A stretch of DNA of 47,862 nt from the NCBI GenBank assembly GCA_902777835.1, contig CACYVC010000034.1:1-47862 (forward strand), read 5' to 3'. The notes under the pieces are model-generated. The model made no database searches and was not told the origin of the DNA. It saw nothing but the letters and a program-made list of their open reading frames with translations. Below, one piece after another: positions 43,424 through 47,862 of this stretch (its first letter is position 1; every line of letters begins with the position of its first letter). Made by a program: the position numbers and the translations under genes. Source of the stretch: an uncultured Bacteroidales bacterium. GTDB taxonomy: Bacteria > Bacteroidota > Bacteroidia > Bacteroidales > Muribaculaceae.

Positions 43424-44068
43424 TTACAAATTGTAGAGAGTTTCTATTGCCTTAATCGGGTCTGGTGCCTTAAAGACATAGTTTCCAGCCACTAGCACAT
43501 CGGCTCCGGCATCTGTAAGCTGCTTTCCTGTGATGTCGTTCACTCCGCCATCCACCTCAATTACAGCTTTAGAGCCGGTCTCGGCGATAAGGGCGCGTAG
43601 CTCACGAACCTTGTTGAGGGTGTTGGGGATAAACTTCTGCCCGCCAAAACCTGGGTTTACCGACATAAGCAGCACCAAGTCGAGCTGTGCCACGATGTCG
43701 CGCAAGAGGCACACCGGTGTGGCAGGGTTGATGGTCACGCCTGCCTTCATGCCAGCGTCATGAATCTGCTGCACCACACGGTCAAGGTGACTGCACACCT
43801 CGTAGTGCACATTCATAATCTCGGCGCCGCAGTCGCGCACCTCGTTGACGAACTTCTGCGGCTCCACTATCATCAGATGTACATCGAGCGGTTTCTTGCA
43901 AAGTTGCTGCACATATTTTAACACAGGAAACCCAAATGAGATGTTTGGCACAAACACTCCGTCCATCACATCGAGGTGGAGCATCTGCGCCTTGCTCTGG
44001 TTTATCATCTCCAAGTCGCGGGCAAGGTTGCCAAAATCGGCACTGAGTAATGAGGGGGAAACTATCAT
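43424..44068 (-). CDS. rpe: Ribulose-phosphate 3-epimerase
   Basis: 214 residues, normal length. It interconverts ribulose 5-phosphate and xylulose 5-phosphate. Phosphate-binding and catalytic elements: LLSADFGNLARD, HLDVMDGVFVPNISFG with the first catalytic Asp, HLMIVEPQKF, GFGGQKFIPN and EVDGGVN with the second catalytic Asp. It lies 51 nt after the DedA gene, across heptad array G. Confidence 0.97.
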   Translation of the reverse strand: MIVSPSLLSADFGNLARDLEMINQSKAQMLHLDVMDGVFVPNISFGFPVLKYVQQLCKKPLDVHLMIVEPQKFVNEVRDCGAEIMNVHYEVCSHLDRVVQQIHDAGMKAGVTINPATPVCLLRDIVAQLDLVLLMSVNPGFGGQKFIPNTLNKVRELRALIAETGSKAVIEVDGGVNDITGKQLTDAGADVLVAGNYVFKAPDPIKAIETLYNL

Positions 44069-44073
44069 ACTAT

Positions 44074-44115
44074 AAGTATAAAGTGTTAAGTTTTAAGTGT
44101 TAAGTAATAAGAACG
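44074..44115. repeat. Heptad array G (AAGTNNN)
   Basis: AAGTATA, AAGTGTT, AAGTTTT, AAGTGTT, AAGTAAT, AAGAACG in 7-bp register between the DedA stop (44120) and the rpe start (44068). AAGTGTT recurs in array E read on the minus strand. Confidence 0.78.
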
Positions 44116-44119
44116 AAAG

Positions 44120-44893
44120 TTATTCTGTTACTGATTTCTCTTGTTCTTTTTTCTTCTTGTTTTTTCTCACTTTATAAATGATAAAGATTATTGCGGCGCC
44201 CAAGAGGATGAAGCCGGCAATTTTGAGGTAATGGCTGTAGTGCTCAAGTTGTGCAAATAGTTGGCTATCGTCGGGCACCACGCGGTAGAGAAGATAGCCC
44301 AGCAATGCCAAGACCACATTCCACAATCCGGCACCAATCACAGTATAGAAGCTGAAGGTGCCAAAGTTCATGCGCGACAAGCCAGCGGGAATTGAAATGA
44401 GATGGCGCACAGCGGGCAACAATCGGCCAAAGAATATGGAAATCGAACCTTTGCGCCTGAAGTAGTCCTCAGCATACTCCAACTTCTCACGGTTGAGCAG
44501 GAACATGTGTCCCACTTTGCTATCAGCAAAAGCGTAGAATACTGGTCGTCCAATGAGCATCGAGAGGCCATAATTTATTGCCGATCCAAGATATGCGCCC
44601 ACTGTGGCGGTGACTATCACGAGCCAGAATTCAAGGCTGCTATTAGCCTGCAACGAGAAATAGGCAGCTGGTGGCACCACCACCTCACTGGGCAGCGGCA
44701 CTATCGAACTCTCTATCGCCATAAGTAGGATGATGGTCCAATAATTCATATGGTCCTTAAACCAGAAGTATAGTTTTTCGGTCCACGACGGCTCAGCAGC
44801 GGTTTGAGCAGCATCTTGAGCAAAACATGCGTCACTCATCAGCACTATAGCCACAAGAGCGAGCATGAATATTATCGTTTTTTTACGGTTCAT
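44120..44893 (-). CDS. DedA family membrane protein
   Basis: 257 residues. A signal-peptide-like N-terminus (residues 1-25, ending CFAQ) precedes the DedA domain, which is unusual compared with the shorter DedA proteins I know. The family motif region is ESSIVPLPSEVVVPPAA (about 60-77), then GSAINYGLSMLIGR and the FRRKGSISIFFGRLLPAVRHLISIP signature with conserved Arg and Pro. DedA proteins help recycle lipid carriers or phospholipids across the membrane. The C-terminus is a basic KKKKEQEK tail. Probably one operon with rpe. A -7 box lies at 44919-44926. Confidence 0.93.
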   Translation of the reverse strand: MNRKKTIIFMLALVAIVLMSDACFAQDAAQTAAEPSWTEKLYFWFKDHMNYWTIILLMAIESSIVPLPSEVVVPPAAYFSLQANSSLEFWLVIVTATVGAYLGSAINYGLSMLIGRPVFYAFADSKVGHMFLLNREKLEYAEDYFRRKGSISIFFGRLLPAVRHLISIPAGLSRMNFGTFSFYTVIGAGLWNVVLALLGYLLYRVVPDDSQLFAQLEHYSHYLKIAGFILLGAAIIFIIYKVRKNKKKKEQEKSVTE

Positions 44894-44918
44894 TTCGTTG
44901 TCACTGAATTTGCGACTG

Positions 44919-44926
44919 CAAAGTTA
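44919..44926 (-). promoter_or_regulatory. Promoter -7 element of the DedA gene
   Basis: TAACTTTG on the minus strand, 26 nt before the ATG at 44893. Confidence 0.55.
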
Positions 44927-44937
44927 CAATATTTTTG

Positions 44938-45525
44938 TCACACTTCATAACCTATTTGCCTAAACATCGTGCGATAGGCCTCGGCTTTCTTTTCAAGCGA
45001 GAGAGGATAGGCTCTCGACGACGATGGCATGCGAAAAAGGTCGAATTTGTGGGCATTGTATGTGCAACACACTACCTCGCCTGTCTTTGGCATCTCTACT
45101 CCTGCCTTCTCGGCTATCACGCCAGTGGCTTTCTCGCCAGCAGTGACAATGGCACTTACGGTTGGACGTTTTTTGAAGAACTCGTCGAGGTCAATCGTTT
45201 CCACGATGTCAAGAAACTTGTCGCTTGCATTGTCCTTGAGACGGCGCACCCTTGTGGCAGTGTCGTAGAGTGCAATTTTCTTCTCTGTCAGGAAGGCTTT
45301 CAGCTTAGACAAGTCAAAACGCTTTTCTGTTTCTATCCAGAAATGGTTCTTGTCACCATAGAAAATCAGGCCCATTATTCGCCACATGTCGTTGATTTTG
45401 TTAGGGTAATAAAACTCCATCGACCACCGCTCAGGCTTTGGAGGAAAGGTTCCCAGCATCAGCACCACAGCACCCTCTGGCAGGAATGGATCAAAGGGGT
45501 GAAATTCAATCTTAATTTTATCCAT
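44938..45525 (-). CDS. Uracil-DNA glycosylase superfamily protein
   Basis: 195 residues from the ATG at 45525, which has a good AAGGAG six bases before it; a TTG five codons upstream is less likely. UDG-fold motifs: VVLMLGTFPPKP near the start and RMPSSSRAY near the end, the pattern of the hypoxanthine- or deoxyinosine-type family rather than ung. The KINDMWRIMG segment is also typical. Likely a base-excision enzyme; substrate not determined. Distinct from ung at 39254. Confidence 0.85.
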   Translation of the reverse strand: MDKIKIEFHPFDPFLPEGAVVLMLGTFPPKPERWSMEFYYPNKINDMWRIMGLIFYGDKNHFWIETEKRFDLSKLKAFLTEKKIALYDTATRVRRLKDNASDKFLDIVETIDLDEFFKKRPTVSAIVTAGEKATGVIAEKAGVEMPKTGEVVCCTYNAHKFDLFRMPSSSRAYPLSLEKKAEAYRTMFRQIGYEV

Positions 45526-45673
45526 TGTCTCCTTGACCAATTATATATAAGGGGAAAAAGTATAATCATCGCTATTTGAAACCATCAGAAACATCAAGTT
45601 TCTTTTGAGCGATTACGTTCCAAAATTAATTAATTGCCAAACAAAAAGCACTCATAAAGCCATATAAAAATGA

Positions 45674-47518
45674 TTAATTATTCAGCATATAGTTATAGAC
45701 TAATGTAATGTCGTAAATAGTAATAAAACCATCATTGTTTTGGTCGCCATTCTTGAGGTTGGTGGTAATGCCGTTGAGCAAAAAGTCGTATAGCGCCGTT
45801 ACATCGGCAGCTGTCACTTGCCCATCATTGTTAACGTCGCCAGGAATAGCATTATTAAGTATCCTAAGAATGGTTGGAGTACTATCGTCACTCGTAACAG
45901 GAATATAGCAACGATGAGCATCTATTGGAGTATTAGCAGGTGAGAGTACAAACTGATTCTGATGAAGAACATAACCATCATTTACGACCTGAGGTTCAAC
46001 ACTTCCAACCAATAGACTGCTTACATTCTGAGTCTCACCATTATATGGGACCGTAATAATTTCTTCAAAATCAGAAATGCCCATTAGGAGTATTCCAACA
46101 TTGGCTGGGATATATTCTACTGGAGAAATATCAACACCATAATTATTGATATCATTAACTACGTAAGCATTTACACCTTGGGGTAAGGAAAGATCTCTTT
46201 CGCTATAGTAAGTAGTCCAATTTATGTCATAAGAAGGAACATCCCATTTAGAAATCAAAAAATCACGTTTATTTCTAAGCGCTGCAATATATCTTCTTCT
46301 GTAATACGCAAGGTCAGTTGACGACGCATCGCCCCATCTAAGATAATCACATGCCAAAGCAGCCTCAGTCAACTGACCGAAGGCATCCACTTCAGCTTGC
46401 ATTGTTGGAAATACCTCATCTCGATATTTCTTCCACCATTTTTTTATAGCAACTTGAAAACGAGGAAATTTAGCAATTTCTCCAATCCAATGATTATATG
46501 CAAATTTGGGTTCATCTTCATAGAAAAAATTCTGATTTTCCATATTATAGGTTCTACTTCCTAACGATGAACCAGAATCCCAAATTGGTCCCCAAATTAG
46601 CTTAGTACTATCACCACGATCTTTTGAAAACCAACAGCTCCCACTAAATCCTTCTTGGTCGTCTATGGCTTCAAGAAGAATATAAAATCGAGCTAAAGCA
46701 TCTATGTCAATATATTTCTCCCATTCTCTACTAGTTTTATCATCAGTGTTGACTGATTCATTAACTTTGCTAATTAAATCAGTCAAATAATATAACTGTT
46801 TGTCTGAAAGTACTTCTGGACTGTGATAGGTTACTTTCATTAACTTGTTTGGTTTTTTGGGATCAACAAACCTTATCTGATTATTATCATTATAATTATC
46901 AATCTCCAAAAGCCAACCTCCTGTAATCTTTGTGGAATCAGTTTCTAGATCGTCTTGTTCTGTAATATTAACACGATCTTTATCAATCCTTATTTGCTCA
47001 GTTAAAAAATACATTCCGATATAGTCTCCATTTAAAACGACCTCACATGGAACACTTCTAGTGGTATATGGCATCCCTATTTTTTCACTTATCTTATAAC
47101 TAAGATATTCACGACCATGAGCAAGCCTGTCGTAACAAGCAGCCATTAATATCCAATGCTTACTTTTAGGCATACCAAGCAGTGAAGCTTTTGAATCCAA
47201 TTTCAATCGATATGGTTTCTTAGGATAGTTCCATGATGCATTGCCTCGTCCTCTTATCTTTAGTGGTAACGGATTGTCAGCCGAACCAACAGACACATAG
47301 TCTTCACACCCATTAGCATCAAGATAATATTCTCCATCAATGTAGTTTATTTTATCAACAATAGGAGTTCCATAATCAGTGTTGATATACAGAACTGGCA
47401 ATGTATTTGATAAATACTCTGCAGGGTCGTGTATTATTGTTTCAACCTCATTATTATTTTCAGCATAAATAGTCAACCATGATAACAACAATATTGACAA
47501 AATGATTATTTTTTTCAT
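45674..47518 (-). CDS. Secreted CotH-family protein with dockerin-like C-terminus
   Basis: 614 residues from the ATG at 47518; an ATG two codons earlier is possible. Signal peptide about 1-19. The CotH domain (about 80-400) shows RGRGNASWNYPKKPYRLKL, GMYFLTEQIRID and WDSGSSLG, the conserved kinase-fold motifs of the family named after a Bacillus spore-coat protein kinase; in gut bacteria these are secreted proteins of unsettled role. Residues 560-614 are the dockerin-like pair (GDVNNDGQVTAADVTALY and DQNNDGFITIYDITLVYN). Lower G+C than many neighbours. Confidence 0.92.
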   Translation of the reverse strand: MKKIIILSILLLSWLTIYAENNNEVETIIHDPAEYLSNTLPVLYINTDYGTPIVDKINYIDGEYYLDANGCEDYVSVGSADNPLPLKIRGRGNASWNYPKKPYRLKLDSKASLLGMPKSKHWILMAACYDRLAHGREYLSYKISEKIGMPYTTRSVPCEVVLNGDYIGMYFLTEQIRIDKDRVNITEQDDLETDSTKITGGWLLEIDNYNDNNQIRFVDPKKPNKLMKVTYHSPEVLSDKQLYYLTDLISKVNESVNTDDKTSREWEKYIDIDALARFYILLEAIDDQEGFSGSCWFSKDRGDSTKLIWGPIWDSGSSLGSRTYNMENQNFFYEDEPKFAYNHWIGEIAKFPRFQVAIKKWWKKYRDEVFPTMQAEVDAFGQLTEAALACDYLRWGDASSTDLAYYRRRYIAALRNKRDFLISKWDVPSYDINWTTYYSERDLSLPQGVNAYVVNDINNYGVDISPVEYIPANVGILLMGISDFEEIITVPYNGETQNVSSLLVGSVEPQVVNDGYVLHQNQFVLSPANTPIDAHRCYIPVTSDDSTPTILRILNNAIPGDVNNDGQVTAADVTALYDFLLNGITTNLKNGDQNNDGFITIYDITLVYNYMLNN

Positions 47519-47862
47519 AAACATATGATATGTTGTAATTTGTTTTATTTTAAAAAGCCAATATATCTTCTATTTTTGGAGATGGGAATAAAATCACTAT
47601 AATAAAACTTAAATGCGTGCTTTTTATTTCCGCAAAGATAGTTATTCTAATGATAATGCGCAAGACAATTAGTGTTTTTTGGGGGAGGTTGGAACATAAT
47701 CTATATTCACAAACGAAGTGCAATAAATAATTCTTTGTTGAATTAAAAAACATATTATGATATTGTGCTGTTGGAAGTCGGAAATAACTTCCAGAGCGAA
47801 GCGCAGAAGTTATTCTGACTTTCAATAGCATCTACTGAATCAACTGGCAATACAAAAAAACA
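47519..47862. other. Intergenic region at the right edge
   Basis: No gene was found. It carries the CotH promoter (47633-47663) and an imperfect inverted repeat at 47773-47822 whose arms GAAGTCGGAAATAACTTC and GAAGTTATTCTGACTTTC surround a short CG-containing loop; it may end a gene beyond the window. Confidence 0.55.
47633..47663 (-). promoter_or_regulatory. Promoter of the CotH gene
   Basis: Minus-strand TTG (47661-47663), a 20-nt spacer and TATCTTTG (47633-47640); leader of about 110 nt. Confidence 0.7.

Overview
The window is chromosomal DNA from a member of the Bacteroidales, most likely a gut Prevotellaceae- or Muribaculaceae-like species. The evidence is the Bacteroidetes-type promoter (TTTG, 19-21 nt, TAnnTTTG) in front of many genes, lipoproteins with short lipoboxes, a NagB/PIG-L fusion of Bacteroidetes type, DUF3857, DUF4836 and DUF4855 proteins, and secreted proteins ending in dockerin-like EF-hand pairs. 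The genus cannot be fixed from sequence alone. No insertion sequence, prophage, integron, CRISPR array or SusC/SusD pair was seen.

Layout. 1-2454: 5' part of a secreted leucine-rich-repeat protein on the minus strand, cut by the window edge. 2455-7563: housekeeping genes (NagB/PIG-L fusion, exonuclease III, small membrane protein, dGTPase). 7866-20975: a secretome island with a BspA-type LRR protein, a chimeric and frameshifted X25/lectin-like protein, an M6 metalloprotease, a small lipoprotein, a PQQ-propeller lipoprotein and a phosphodiester glycosidase. 21034-26346: superoxide dismutase, a small winged-helix/membrane-protein operon, two small genes, hpt, adk and hemW. 26421-32380: a DUF3857 protein, then an operon yraN, metallophosphoesterase/PQQ, DUF4855. 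32656-36446: translation operon thrS-infC-rpmI-rplT followed by a structured ncRNA that fits the Bacteroidales-1 (6S-like) RNA. 36461-43204: a LysM/PorT-type envelope pair, ung, tRNA-Arg(CCG), a DUF4836 lipoprotein, trmN6 and a small secreted protein. 43266-45525: tRNA-Ser(CGA), rpe, a DedA protein and a uracil-DNA-glycosylase-family protein. 45674-47518: a secreted CotH-family protein with a dockerin.

How the parts relate. Six exported proteins carry a dockerin-like pair of calcium loops, but no cohesin is visible. They combine LRR, X25-like, M6 peptidase, phosphodiester glycosidase and CotH modules, so this looks like a set of surface or secreted proteins sharing one sorting or anchoring tail. 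The rest is core metabolism, DNA repair and translation.

The points most worth checking are: rplT appears broken by a 77-nt out-of-frame deletion; the chimeric gene at 11259-13721 carries two copies of a lectin-like unit, each with a similar internal gap; and short intergenic arrays with strict 7-bp periodicity recur at least seven times, the longest holding 23 heptads upstream of adk.
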